A DNA stretch of 64,000 nt from assembly GCF_030732845.1 (NCBI RefSeq), contig NZ_JASHKA010000005.1:62001-126000 (forward strand), read 5' to 3'. Made by a program: the position numbers and the translations under genes. The notes under the pieces are model-generated. The model was not told the DNA's origin and made no database searches. It worked only from the letters and a program-made list of their open reading frames with translations. Below, one piece after another: positions 17,533 to 25,662 of this stretch (positions within the stretch are counted from its first letter, which is position 1; the number at the start of each line of letters is the position of its first letter). The stretch is from Roseibium sp. MMSF_3544. GTDB taxonomy: Bacteria; Pseudomonadota; Alphaproteobacteria; Rhizobiales; Stappiaceae.

Positions 17533-19077
17533 TCACAAAATGGGGGAGAGCAGTCTCGCTCCTTGCGCGAGCACACGAAAGATATAGCTGCGCGACCGAA
17601 AAGCATCTGGCCACGTCAGCCTTGAATTCTTGAAGTCCTCTTCCAGCATTGATTCGACATTCGTGATCATGCGCTCGTGCGTGAACCACAATGTCAGTTC
17701 GAAATTGATCTGAAAGGAGCGGTTGTCGAAGTTCACCGTACCGATCGAAACCAGATCGTTATCGAGCAGAGTAACCTTCTGGTGCAGGAACCCGTCCGTG
17801 TAGCGATAGACTTTGACACCGCGCTGAACGAGCGTGTCTTCATAGGCGTGGCTGGCAAGCCAGACGGTCCAGTGGTCGCGCTTTTCTGGAAGCAATATCC
17901 GCACATCGACACCGCGCATGGCCGCTGCCGCCAGCGCTGTTTGCACATCGAGCGAGGGCACGAGGTAAGGCGTCGTGATCCAGAGGCGCTCTTTTGCCCT
18001 TGCTGCTGCCTCCACAAAGGCGATGGCACATTCTTCCAGCTTGTCGGCCGGGCCCGTCGGCATGACCAGGACGGATTCATCGCCCGGCATCGGAATTTCG
18101 CTCACCCGTGGCAACTCGATGCGTTCACCGCTGGCCCAGAGCCAGTCCTCCACGAAGGAAAGGGCGCAGGCAACTGCGGCCGGACCTTCGACCTTCACAT
18201 GGGTGTCGCGCCAGCGACCGAACCATTTGTCGCGTCCCACATATTGGTCGGCCACGTTGTGGCCACCGACGTAGGCTTCCCGGAAGTCCGTTACGACCAG
18301 TTTGCGGTGATTGCGATAATTGAGCCGCATCGGCCCGAGCAGCTTCAGGAATTTGTGGTTCTCGTTGAAGCCGCACACTTCCAAGCCCGCGTCCCTGAGC
18401 TTCTTAATGTAGTCACGCGACAGGGAATGACTTCCGACATCGTCGTAAAGGAAGTAGACCTTGATGCCGTCTTTTGCCCGCTTGATCAGGGCATCTGCCA
18501 TTTCGCGGCCAAGTGCGTCTTCATGGATCGCGAAAAACTGGAAAAAAATAACACTTTCGGCACGGGCAATCGCGTCCTTGACGGCATCGAACGTCTCCGT
18601 ACCGTCGATGAGCAGTTCCGCGGTGTTTCCGGCAAGAAACGGAACGCCGGCAACCCGTGTCAGGACCGGCCAGTCGCGTGTCTCCTCGTGATCCGTCAGC
18701 CCAAGCTCGTCGGCGCGTCGCGCTCGTTCTGTCCGCCCGAGCGTGGTTTGTATTTTGGCGTAGTCGGAAAACGACTTCCAGCCGAAGACGAAATAGAGCG
18801 GGACCGTCAGGTAGGGCAAAAAGAACAACGACAGCAGCCACGCGACCGAGCCCTGGGAAGTCCGCGAATTCATAACTTCCCGGACAGCGCAAAGGCTGGC
18901 GGTGATATACATTGCCGCGACGAAGGTGGCGACCAGGCCGAGATTGTTGGCCATCATGTCGAGGACACCGACATCGGTGACAGCGTCCTGGATCACCGCC
19001 TCTGCGTCGGCGCCATCCTGTTTCAGGGTCGGATCGTCCTGCCCCATGATCGTTCGTGCTGCAAGAGGGTCGATCAC
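17533..19077 (-). CDS. cls: Cardiolipin synthase (PLD family)
   Basis: A 514-residue phospholipase D-type synthase that condenses phosphatidylglycerol into cardiolipin. Two hydrophobic segments at about 44-66 and 78-99 anchor it. The two HKD motifs are H257-x-K259-x4-D264 in NHRKLVVTD and H432-x-K434-x4-D439 in LHQKVTLLD. The assigned GTG start overlaps the cysK stop (GTGA). An internal ATG at codon 11 is an alternative, and the first 40 residues are an unusual hydrophilic lead-in. Translational coupling to cysteine synthase has no obvious metabolic logic. Confidence 0.92.
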   Translation of the reverse strand: MIDPLAARTIMGQDDPTLKQDGADAEAVIQDAVTDVGVLDMMANNLGLVATFVAAMYITASLCAVREVMNSRTSQGSVAWLLSLFFLPYLTVPLYFVFGWKSFSDYAKIQTTLGRTERARRADELGLTDHEETRDWPVLTRVAGVPFLAGNTAELLIDGTETFDAVKDAIARAESVIFFQFFAIHEDALGREMADALIKRAKDGIKVYFLYDDVGSHSLSRDYIKKLRDAGLEVCGFNENHKFLKLLGPMRLNYRNHRKLVVTDFREAYVGGHNVADQYVGRDKWFGRWRDTHVKVEGPAAVACALSFVEDWLWASGERIELPRVSEIPMPGDESVLVMPTGPADKLEECAIAFVEAAARAKERLWITTPYLVPSLDVQTALAAAAMRGVDVRILLPEKRDHWTVWLASHAYEDTLVQRGVKVYRYTDGFLHQKVTLLDNDLVSIGTVNFDNRSFQINFELTLWFTHERMITNVESMLEEDFKNSRLTWPDAFRSRSYIFRVLAQGARLLSPIL

Positions 19078-20108
19078 GCGAAGGGGGCTTGTATGTCCAC
19101 TTCACGCACCAGCCAATCAGGAATCGGGAGGTTCTTCGACCTCAAGAATTCCGGATTGTATAGTTTCGACTGATATCGAGTGCCGTGGTCACACAGGATG
19201 GTAACTATCGTTTTGCCAGGGCCGATTTCCTTGGCAAGACGCCGTGCGCCGGCAAGATTGATTGCCGATGAGCCACCAAGGAGCAACCCTTCCTTTTCGG
19301 CTAGATCGAAGACCAGCGGAAGGGCGTCTTCATCCGCGATCGTGTAGGCATGATCCACCTTGACGTCGTGAACGATGGGCGTGCTGCGGCCAAGACCAAT
19401 GCCTTCAGACACAGACCCGCCCTCGGAGGCAACTGCTTCTCCTGTTGTGAACAGGGACTGCATTGCCGCACCGCGCGGGTCTGCGCAACCAATGACGATG
19501 CCGGGCTTGTTCTCCTGAAGATAGGTAGAAACACCCGCCAGGGTGCCACCAGTTCCGACAGCGCAAATAAACGCGTCCACGCGGCCGCCCGTTTGCGCCA
19601 TGATTTCAGGGCCGGTCGTCATATAATGTGCCTTGCGATTGTCGAGGTTGTTCCACTGGTCCGCAAAAATGACGCCATTGGGCTCACTCTTTGCCATTTC
19701 ATCGGCCAGCCGCCGGGCAATGTGCTGGTAATTGTTCGGGTCTTTGAAGGGCTTTGCCGGGACTTCCACGAGCTCCGCACCGCAAAGACGCAGCATGTCC
19801 TTCTTTTCCTGGCTTTGCGTTTCGGGAATCACAATGACCGTTCTGTATCCGCGCGCGCTCGCCACCAGGGCAATCCCGATACCGGTATTGCCAGCAGTCC
19901 CCTCGACAATGACGCCGCCTGGTTTCAGGTCGCCGCGCGCTTCTGCTTCCAGAATCATTTGCCGGGCCGGCCTGTCTTTGACAGACTGCCCAGGGTTCAT
20001 GAATTCGGCTTTGCCAAGAATTTCGCAACCGGTTTCTTCAGATAATGCCTTGAGGCGGATCAGGGGCGTGTTGCCAATTGCGTCGACAACGGAAGCGGAC
20101 ACGGTCAT
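19074..20108 (-). CDS. cysK: Cysteine synthase A (O-acetylserine sulfhydrylase)
   Basis: A 344-residue PLP enzyme that makes cysteine from O-acetylserine and sulfide. GNTPLIRL begins the fold, the Schiff-base lysine is K44 in NPGQSVKDRPA, GTAGNTGIG is the substrate loop, and GTGGTLAGVS and LLLGGSSAINL complete the cofactor pocket. I take the start at MTVSASVVDAIGNTP, which has an AGGA ribosome site eight bases upstream. A start 39 nt further up would add a basic 13-residue leader. The sequence has a C-terminal extension (SKLYNPEFLRSKNLP) found in longer bacterial CysK/CBS-like members. Confidence 0.9.
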   Translation of the reverse strand: MTVSASVVDAIGNTPLIRLKALSEETGCEILGKAEFMNPGQSVKDRPARQMILEAEARGDLKPGGVIVEGTAGNTGIGIALVASARGYRTVIVIPETQSQEKKDMLRLCGAELVEVPAKPFKDPNNYQHIARRLADEMAKSEPNGVIFADQWNNLDNRKAHYMTTGPEIMAQTGGRVDAFICAVGTGGTLAGVSTYLQENKPGIVIGCADPRGAAMQSLFTTGEAVASEGGSVSEGIGLGRSTPIVHDVKVDHAYTIADEDALPLVFDLAEKEGLLLGGSSAINLAGARRLAKEIGPGKTIVTILCDHGTRYQSKLYNPEFLRSKNLPIPDWLVREVDIQAPFA

Positions 20109-20352
20109 TTTCTTAATCCTGGCTGATCTGGCCAGAAAGCGAGGCATGGCCAGATAATATGCAATGGATTCCGGACGCTAAAGGCAGCAGCACTCCGGAT
20201 CAAGTTTGCAATTTAAGGACTTGGTGGAAGAATGCCAGCGAGTGATTGAATTTGAAGTCGCATTTTTCCCGAACCTATTGAAAGTGAGCATGGAGTTGTT
20301 CTTCAAAACCCCTAGATGGAAATTCAAATTCGAATATTTTTAGTGTAAGTGA

Positions 20353-20378
20353 TGATCCGGAAAACGTTGCACAACGTA
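20353..20378 (+). promoter_or_regulatory. Candidate ECF (RpoE/ChrR-type) promoter before the ChrR-like gene
   Basis: TGATCC, a 17-base spacer and GTA lie 35-47 nt before the two possible starts of the ChrR-like gene. TGATC is the -35 core known for the RpoE sigma factor of Rhodobacter sphaeroides. The same arrangement recurs on the other strand before the FAD oxidoreductase gene at 25.4 kb. The assignment is by pattern only. Confidence 0.5.
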
Positions 20379-20412
20379 CCGGCGATAGAGCAACATCTGT
20401 GTTTGGACTTAA

Positions 20413-21069
20413 ATGAGAGCGGTAATGGAAAAGAATGTGACCGGAATGGACGAACTGCTGGCCGGCTATGCAGCCGGTACACTGTCCTATCCGGCGCAGG
20501 CGCTGATCGGCGCTCATCTGGAATTGAGCGATCTGAACAGGAATTACGTCTCTTCCCTGGAAAGCCTGGGGGGCGTAAGCCTGACGGATGCTGAACCGGT
20601 GGCGCTGTCGAACCGGGACGAGAACCTGTCTGCCATCTTTGGTGACAATACGCCGTTCGCAAATGACAATGCGTCTGCTGCGAGCGACGAAGGTCCAGTT
20701 CCCCAATCCTTGCAGTCGATAGTCGGCAAATCCTTGGATGGTCTTCCCTGGAAGACGCTTTTGCCCGGCGTCAAAGAGTGCAAGTTCGGCGAAGTTGACG
20801 GTTGCTCCACCAGCTTGCTGTGGGTGCGTGCAGGCCGGGCGATGCCGTCCCATACACATCACGGCACTGAATTGACGTTGGCCCTTCAGGGCGGCTTTAA
20901 GGATGATGACGGCCACTACATAGCCGGAGACGTTGCCTTCGCCGATGGCGACGTCGACCACAAGCCGATCGCCGACGATGGCGAGGACTGCATCTGTTTT
21001 GCGGTAACAGCCGGACGTCTCGAACTGACTGGCCCGGTCGGCCGGTGGTTCGCACCATTTATGCGCTGA
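20413..21069 (+). CDS. ChrR-like cupin anti-sigma-family protein with degenerate zinc module
   Basis: A 218-residue homologue of ChrR, the zinc anti-sigma factor of the singlet-oxygen response. The N-terminal part (DELLAGYAAGTLSYPAQALIGAHLELSDLNR) aligns with the ChrR anti-sigma domain, but the ligands corresponding to H6, C35 and C38 of ChrR are replaced; only the histidine of AHLELS remains. The C-terminal cupin keeps its metal set: HTHHGTE and DVDHKP. No sigma factor gene is adjacent. The protein may therefore sense without inhibiting a sigma factor, or be recruited for another role. Start at 20413 or the ATG at 20425. The SDR gene follows 58 nt downstream. Confidence 0.8.
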   Translation: MRAVMEKNVTGMDELLAGYAAGTLSYPAQALIGAHLELSDLNRNYVSSLESLGGVSLTDAEPVALSNRDENLSAIFGDNTPFANDNASAASDEGPVPQSLQSIVGKSLDGLPWKTLLPGVKECKFGEVDGCSTSLLWVRAGRAMPSHTHHGTELTLALQGGFKDDDGHYIAGDVAFADGDVDHKPIADDGEDCICFAVTAGRLELTGPVGRWFAPFMR

Positions 21070-21092
21070 AGACAGATCCGCTACCCTTGGTT

Positions 21093-21111
21093 TTTGCGTA
21101 AACTACGCAAA
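21093..21111 (+). promoter_or_regulatory. Perfect inverted repeat before the SDR gene
   Basis: TTTGCGTA and TACGCAAA form a perfect 8-bp inverted repeat separated by three bases, located between the ChrR-like stop and the AAGGAG ribosome site of the SDR gene. It could be a protein operator or an RNA hairpin. There is no T-run after it. Confidence 0.5.
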
Positions 21112-21127
21112 GGCCAAGGAGATACTA

Positions 21128-21991
21128 TTGCCTCAGATCAACTACATCGGAAGACCTCAAGACGGAGCCGCCTGGATCACGGGTGCAAGCTCCGGCATTG
21201 GATACACGCTTGCGCTTGAGCTGGCGAAGAACGGTTGGAAGGTCGCAGCGACCGCCCGTTCCGCAGATGCTCTTCAGGAGCTGTGCGACAAGGCGCAGGG
21301 CTTTCCGGGCGAAGTCGTCCCGTTTCCGGGTGATGTAACTGACACCACTCACATGGCAAACCTCTGCAGGGAGATCGAGAGCAGATTCGACGGAATTGCG
21401 CTTCTGGTCGCCAATGCCGGTATTTATTTGCCGCAGGACGGTCTGGACGCGACAACGGAAGCCTTCAGGTCAAGTTTTGATGTTAATCTTATGGGGACGG
21501 TCAACGTCGTTCTTCCTGTCATCGATGTGATGAAACCAAGGGGCAGGGGACAGATCGCCGTTGTTTCGTCTGTCGCCGGATACAGCGGACTTCCGACATC
21601 GGCAGCCTATGGTGCGTCCAAGGCGGGCCTGATTAACATGGCTGAATCCCTGAAATTCGATCTGGATCTTGCAGGCATTCGCATCCAGGTGATCAATCCG
21701 GGTTTCGTCGACACACCGGCCACAAAGTCAAACCCGTTTCCCATGCCGCATCTCATCACGGCAGAAGAAGCGGCCGGCGAGATTGTCAAAGGCTTGCAGC
21801 ATCCGACAAAATTTGAAATCGCATTCCCGCGCGCCTTTGTCAGACAGTTGAAAGCGCTGCGTTTCTTGCCATACCGGGCGTATTTTGCGCTGATCTCACG
21901 AACGACCGGATGGTCGAAAAAGAAAACAGGCCGGGTAAATCCCGGCCTGACTGAAGGTCGCATGAACAGTGCGGATGTCAGGGGGCCTTGA
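21128..21991 (+). CDS. Short-chain dehydrogenase/reductase (SDR)
   Basis: A 287-residue classical SDR. The cofactor loop is TGASSGIG (18-25), NAG lies in VANAGIYLP, the catalytic serine is in VVSSVAGYSG, and Y-x3-K is in YGASKAG. The start is a TTG supported by an AAGGAG site six bases upstream. A C-terminal tail rich in basic residues (about 250-287) overlaps the 3' end of the convergent methyltransferase gene by 14 nt. Its codons also contain that gene's terminator. Related SDRs belong to the RpoE/ChrR regulon of Rhodobacter; its substrate here is unknown. Confidence 0.85.
   Translation: MPQINYIGRPQDGAAWITGASSGIGYTLALELAKNGWKVAATARSADALQELCDKAQGFPGEVVPFPGDVTDTTHMANLCREIESRFDGIALLVANAGIYLPQDGLDATTEAFRSSFDVNLMGTVNVVLPVIDVMKPRGRGQIAVVSSVAGYSGLPTSAAYGASKAGLINMAESLKFDLDLAGIRIQVINPGFVDTPATKSNPFPMPHLITAEEAAGEIVKGLQHPTKFEIAFPRAFVRQLKALRFLPYRAYFALISRTTGWSKKKTGRVNPGLTEGRMNSADVRGP
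21916..21949 (-). terminator. Terminator of the leftward lipid operon, inside the SDR coding sequence
   Basis: On the minus strand a perfect 9-bp CAGGCCGGG/CCCGGCCTG stem with a five-base loop is followed by TTTTCTTTTT. It lies 29 nt after the methyltransferase stop, where an intrinsic terminator is expected, and is embedded in codons near the end of the SDR gene. Confidence 0.8.
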
Positions 21992-23207
21992 CGTAAACCA
22001 TCTGGCGCACGTCGATGTTGCCGGCGCGAAAGCCGGCTTCGCAATAGTGCAGGTAAAACTCCCAAAGACGTTTGAACCGATCGTCAAAACCGAGCGGGCG
22101 GATTTGGGGCCAGGCCTGGCGGAACCTTTGCCGCCACTCCGCGAGCGTGCGGGCATAGTCCTGGCCGAAGATTTTCTGTTCCGCCAGATCCAGTCCGAGG
22201 GACTTGCCGATTTCGACCAGCTTTCCGGGCGGCGGCAGCATTCCCCCCGGGAAGATGTAACGTTGGATGAAATCTGTTCCGCGACGGTAGTCGTCGAACA
22301 TCTTGTCCTGGATCGTGATGATCTGAAGACCGGCTTTTCCACCCGGTTTCAGGCACTTGGACAATTGTTCGAAATAGGTCGGCCAGTATTTTTCACCAAC
22401 TGCTTCAAACATTTCGATTGAAGCGATCCGGTCGAACACGCCTCTTTCGTCGCGATAGTCCTGGAACACGACATCCACTTTTTCGTTGAGGCCGGCCTTG
22501 AAGATGCGCTCGCGGGCATAATCGAACTGTTCCTGCGAAATTGTCAGAGCCCTGACGTGGGCACCGACCGTCTTGGCAACATGTTCGGCAAAACCACCCC
22601 AGCCGCAACCGATCTCCAGAACGCTATGGCCCGGCTCGATGCCGGTTTGTCTGACCAGGGAAGCGTACTTTTCGGCCTGCGCCTGTTCCAGATTGTTGGT
22701 TTCATTGCTGTAGATCGCCGAGGAATAGGTCATCGAGGGGTCGAGCCATTCCTTGTAAAAGGCGTTTCCAAGGTCGTAATGCGCCGAAATGTTCCGTTTG
22801 GAGCCGCGCCGCGTGTTCGAGTTGAGCCAGTGGCGGACCGACAGGAGTAACCGTGTCACGGGACGCCCCTGAATGGCTTCCATGGTCGATTCCTGATTGA
22901 TACAGAACACTTCCAGGAAGGTGGTTACGTCCGGCGACGACCAGTAGCCGGCCATGAAGGCCTCACCAACGCCCACGTCGCCGGACTTGACGGCCATGCG
23001 GAAAAAACGCCAGTCATGAATGTTCAGGACCCCGTGTGGACCTGCTTCGCGCCCGTGGATGAGGAAGTTCCGCCCGTCCGGAAACGAGATCTCAAGCGAG
23101 CCGTAACGGATTCTCAGCGCGAGACCTGCCGCCATGCGGGCAAGGCGAGGGGCCCCCTTTAGTGCGCTGCGCAGATTGTTGTTGGTCAGGACAACAGGTT
23201 CACTCAT
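21978..23207 (-). CDS. Cyclopropane-fatty-acyl-phospholipid synthase-type SAM methyltransferase
   Basis: A 409-residue lipid methyltransferase that adds a methylene or methyl group from SAM to the double bond of membrane phospholipid acyl chains. AHYDLGN (142-148) and MTYSSAIY contact the lipid, VLEIGCGWGG (196-205) binds SAM, SIEMFEAVGEKY and FIQRYIFPGGMLP are active-site blocks, and HYCEAGF near the C-terminus is conserved in the family. All expected catalytic residues appear present. In Rhodobacter a close homologue (UfaM) starts methylated furan fatty-acid synthesis instead of making cyclopropanes, so the exact product is open. It is the last gene of a three-gene leftward unit. Confidence 0.88.
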   Translation of the reverse strand: MSEPVVLTNNNLRSALKGAPRLARMAAGLALRIRYGSLEISFPDGRNFLIHGREAGPHGVLNIHDWRFFRMAVKSGDVGVGEAFMAGYWSSPDVTTFLEVFCINQESTMEAIQGRPVTRLLLSVRHWLNSNTRRGSKRNISAHYDLGNAFYKEWLDPSMTYSSAIYSNETNNLEQAQAEKYASLVRQTGIEPGHSVLEIGCGWGGFAEHVAKTVGAHVRALTISQEQFDYARERIFKAGLNEKVDVVFQDYRDERGVFDRIASIEMFEAVGEKYWPTYFEQLSKCLKPGGKAGLQIITIQDKMFDDYRRGTDFIQRYIFPGGMLPPPGKLVEIGKSLGLDLAEQKIFGQDYARTLAEWRQRFRQAWPQIRPLGFDDRFKRLWEFYLHYCEAGFRAGNIDVRQMVYVKAP

Positions 23208-23227
23208 CGCAAAACCTCTTGAGAATA

Positions 23228-24073
23228 TTATTTGTCAGAAGCGAGCGACATTGTGCGCTCTGCAGGCCCGTTGCGGACTGCGTCCCCAGCCGGACGTGGA
23301 TGAAATGGTACACGCTTGAGCCAGATTTTAAAGGCTTCCCAATGAATCGCGAGAATGACTTTCATCGAAAGGAATGGAACACGCGCACATTCCTTCAGGA
23401 TCGAACGGGTCGATAACGCAGATCCTTCGCCGGCAAACGTCGCCGAGAGGAGCGGGCCGGTTCTGTCTTTTTCCAGGATTCGTACCCTGACCGTTTCCCC
23501 GGGCGGCAGCATTCTGAAATGATACTGCTGTTCCATACTGACAAACGGAGAAACGTAAAATTCCTTGCTTTGTTGCTGCCGGACACCGGCATCACTCAAT
23601 TCGCCGTCTTTAATCGGAAGAGCGTATGTATGTATTCCGCCAAATGTGTTGCGAACTTCATAGACGATCGCCGTCAACCGCTCGTCTGCGTCATAGGCAT
23701 AGTAGACACTGAGCGGATTGAAGCCGTATCCGACCAATCTTGGATAGCCGAGCAACAGGATTTTCGCGGGCGCTTCTATCGACTTCTGTCTCAAAAGCGA
23801 TTCCACATGCCGCCTGAGACTGCTTCCGTCGCGCGCGCCATGGTCTTTTTCATGAAACGAAAGAAGATTGAAACGGTTCACGGAGAACAACCGGCTCATG
23901 CGCGACGCCGCATCAAGCCGATCGATATCAAGAAGCAGCGAGAAAACCGAATAGCTGAACCGGTGTTCTCGGGGTTTCATGCGGTGATGCATGACCTTGC
24001 CGGAATAAAGACAAGCAGCGGCTTCCGGCGGCGGTCCGTTCCCGACGAGCGTATTGGAAGCCTTTGCAGTCAT
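23228..24073 (-). CDS. DUF1365-domain protein
   Basis: A 281-residue member of DUF1365, almost always found between a cyclopropane-synthase-like gene and an FAD amine-oxidase-like gene, as here. Recognisable blocks are CLYSGKVMHHRMKPREHRFSY near residue 21, then LLLGYPRLVGYGFNPLSVYYAY and YEVRNTFGGIHTY, then KEFYVSPF. No enzymatic activity is established; acyl-chain modification is inferred from conserved linkage. Its start overlaps the stop of the FAD oxidoreductase gene (ATGA), and it precedes the methyltransferase gene by 20 nt. Confidence 0.85.
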   Translation of the reverse strand: MTAKASNTLVGNGPPPEAAACLYSGKVMHHRMKPREHRFSYSVFSLLLDIDRLDAASRMSRLFSVNRFNLLSFHEKDHGARDGSSLRRHVESLLRQKSIEAPAKILLLGYPRLVGYGFNPLSVYYAYDADERLTAIVYEVRNTFGGIHTYALPIKDGELSDAGVRQQQSKEFYVSPFVSMEQQYHFRMLPPGETVRVRILEKDRTGPLLSATFAGEGSALSTRSILKECARVPFLSMKVILAIHWEAFKIWLKRVPFHPRPAGDAVRNGPAERTMSLASDK

Positions 24074-25368
24074 TCGGCTGCTTCCAGAAATTGTGGCTGC
24101 TCGGTCTCTGTTTCCCAGGGAATTTGAGCGCCAAGCTGTTTGGCAACTGCAAGCCCTGAGGCAAGCCCGTCCTCATGGAACCCGTGGCCGTTCCACGCGC
24201 CGCAAAACCAGGTGTTGTTGACACCTTGTATTGTGCCGAGGCGTTTCTTTGCCTTCAGGGCGCGCGCGTCGAACTGCGGGTGATCATAAACGTATTTTTC
24301 GAAAGTCTTTTCAGGTGCCGGCGCCTCGAACGGGTTCAAGGTCACAAACACCGGTTTGCTGCGGTCGATGTTCTGAAGACGGTTCATCCAGTAACTGACC
24401 GTCACGTCGCGTGTCTCTCCGGCATCGCGGTCGGACATGTAGTTCCAGGACGACCAGACTCGCTTGCGTTTCGGCATTAGGTCTTCGTCTCGGTGCAGAT
24501 ACACTTCGTTCGGACGATAGCGGATCGATCCAAGGATATCTCGCTCGTCATCACTCGGATCACCAAGCATTGCCAGGCTCTGATCGGTATGGCTTGCCAG
24601 CACCACCTGATCGAAGACATCCGTATGGCCTGACTCGTCCTTCACATGGACCTTGTTGTCGCTGCGCGTGACTTCCGCAACAGGCGAACCCAACCGCATA
24701 CTTCCCGCAAGAGGGGCCAGCAGCCGGTTTACATAGTTGCGACTACCGCCGGATATCGTGCGCCACAGCGTGGGTTCGAAAGACAGGAGACGATGGTTCT
24801 CGAAAAAGGCAACGAAACTTTCCGCCGGATAGTCGCGCATCTCATTGATCGGTGTCGACCAGATTGCCGCGCCCATGGCCAGGAGGTAATCGTTTATGAA
24901 ACCCTGTGAATAGCGGTGTTTTTCCAGATAGCTTCCGAGTGTTACACCGGTCAGCTGTCCCGCATGCAGGTCAATAACCGACTGTTTGTTGAAGCGGAAC
25001 ATGTCCCGAAGCATAAGAAGAAACCGGGGCGAAACCAGATTTGAGCGTTGCGCAAAGATAGAATTGAGTGAGTCTCCCGACCATTCCAGCTTCCCGTTGT
25101 CCGCAGACAGCGCAAAGCTCATGTCGCTTTGCTCGGTGGCGACACCAAGGTGGTCGAGCAGCGCCGTGAAATTTGGATAGTTGCGTTCGTTGTATACGAT
25201 AAAACCAGTGTCGACCGAGATCGGCGTACCGTCGTAATCAATATCGGCTGTAGCGCTGTGTCCCCCAGCTCGTGCTCTTTTTTCGTAAAGGATGACTTCG
25301 TGTTCTTTGCTGAGGGCCCAAGCTACACTGTTTCCGGAAATTCCGGAGCCGATGACGGCAATCCGCAT
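24070..25368 (-). CDS. FAD-dependent amine-oxidase-like oxidoreductase (UfaD-like candidate)
   Basis: A 432-residue flavoprotein beginning directly with the dinucleotide fold: AVIGSGISG at residues 4-12 and an acidic E-K-R adenosine contact at the end of the second strand. VDTGFIVYNERNYPNF and NTWFCGAWNGHGFHEDGLASG are typical of the NAD/FAD-binding proteins paired with CFA synthases. The Rhodobacter relative UfaD desaturates a methylated acyl chain on the way to furan fatty acids. It leads the three-gene operon, and a TGATCT-N17-GTA promoter-like element lies about 75 nt upstream. Confidence 0.85.
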   Translation of the reverse strand: MRIAVIGSGISGNSVAWALSKEHEVILYEKRARAGGHSATADIDYDGTPISVDTGFIVYNERNYPNFTALLDHLGVATEQSDMSFALSADNGKLEWSGDSLNSIFAQRSNLVSPRFLLMLRDMFRFNKQSVIDLHAGQLTGVTLGSYLEKHRYSQGFINDYLLAMGAAIWSTPINEMRDYPAESFVAFFENHRLLSFEPTLWRTISGGSRNYVNRLLAPLAGSMRLGSPVAEVTRSDNKVHVKDESGHTDVFDQVVLASHTDQSLAMLGDPSDDERDILGSIRYRPNEVYLHRDEDLMPKRKRVWSSWNYMSDRDAGETRDVTVSYWMNRLQNIDRSKPVFVTLNPFEAPAPEKTFEKYVYDHPQFDARALKAKKRLGTIQGVNNTWFCGAWNGHGFHEDGLASGLAVAKQLGAQIPWETETEQPQFLEAAE

Positions 25369-25443
25369 GGTTTTTCCTTTTGTATGACTGGTCGGTCCGC
25401 AAGGACCTGCGGCCAGTGAAGTGGATTAGTCGTGTTCTGAAGC

Positions 25444-25472
25444 GAATACGGTCCAGGAAAAAGAGCAGATCA
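25444..25472 (-). promoter_or_regulatory. Candidate ECF promoter before the FAD/DUF1365/methyltransferase operon
   Basis: On the minus strand TGATCT, a 17-base spacer and GTATTC lie about 75 nt before the FAD oxidoreductase start. The -35 core, spacer length and GTA match the element before the ChrR-like gene at 20353-20378, which suggests a common sigma factor. Confidence 0.5.
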
Positions 25473-25589
25473 CGCAGAGTGATGAATTTAATGAATAATT
25501 TTGCCCGCGCGCAGTCTCAATGGCGGTTTCCTGCGCGCCGTGATTGTTTTCAGGGTGTCAAAAGTGCCTGCGCATTTACGACAAAAAGC

Positions 25590-25624
25590 CCAAAACACAA
25601 CGGGTCCGCTACAGGAGCGGACCC
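25590..25624 (-). terminator. Terminator of the small secreted-protein gene
   Basis: On the minus strand AGCGGACCC... forms a perfect 9-bp stem GGGTCCGCT/AGCGGACCC with a five-base loop at 25602-25624, followed by T-rich sequence containing TTTT and TTTTT. It lies 39 nt after the stop of the leftward gene at 25663. Confidence 0.65.
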
Positions 25625-25662
25625 GATAAGTGTAAAAGGCGTCGTAATAAAACTGAATTCAA

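Noticed and set aside
17677..19173. A 498-codon plus-strand frame across the cls gene
   Set aside because: It is rich in rare residues and has no domain, whereas the minus strand shows both HKD motifs of cardiolipin synthase.
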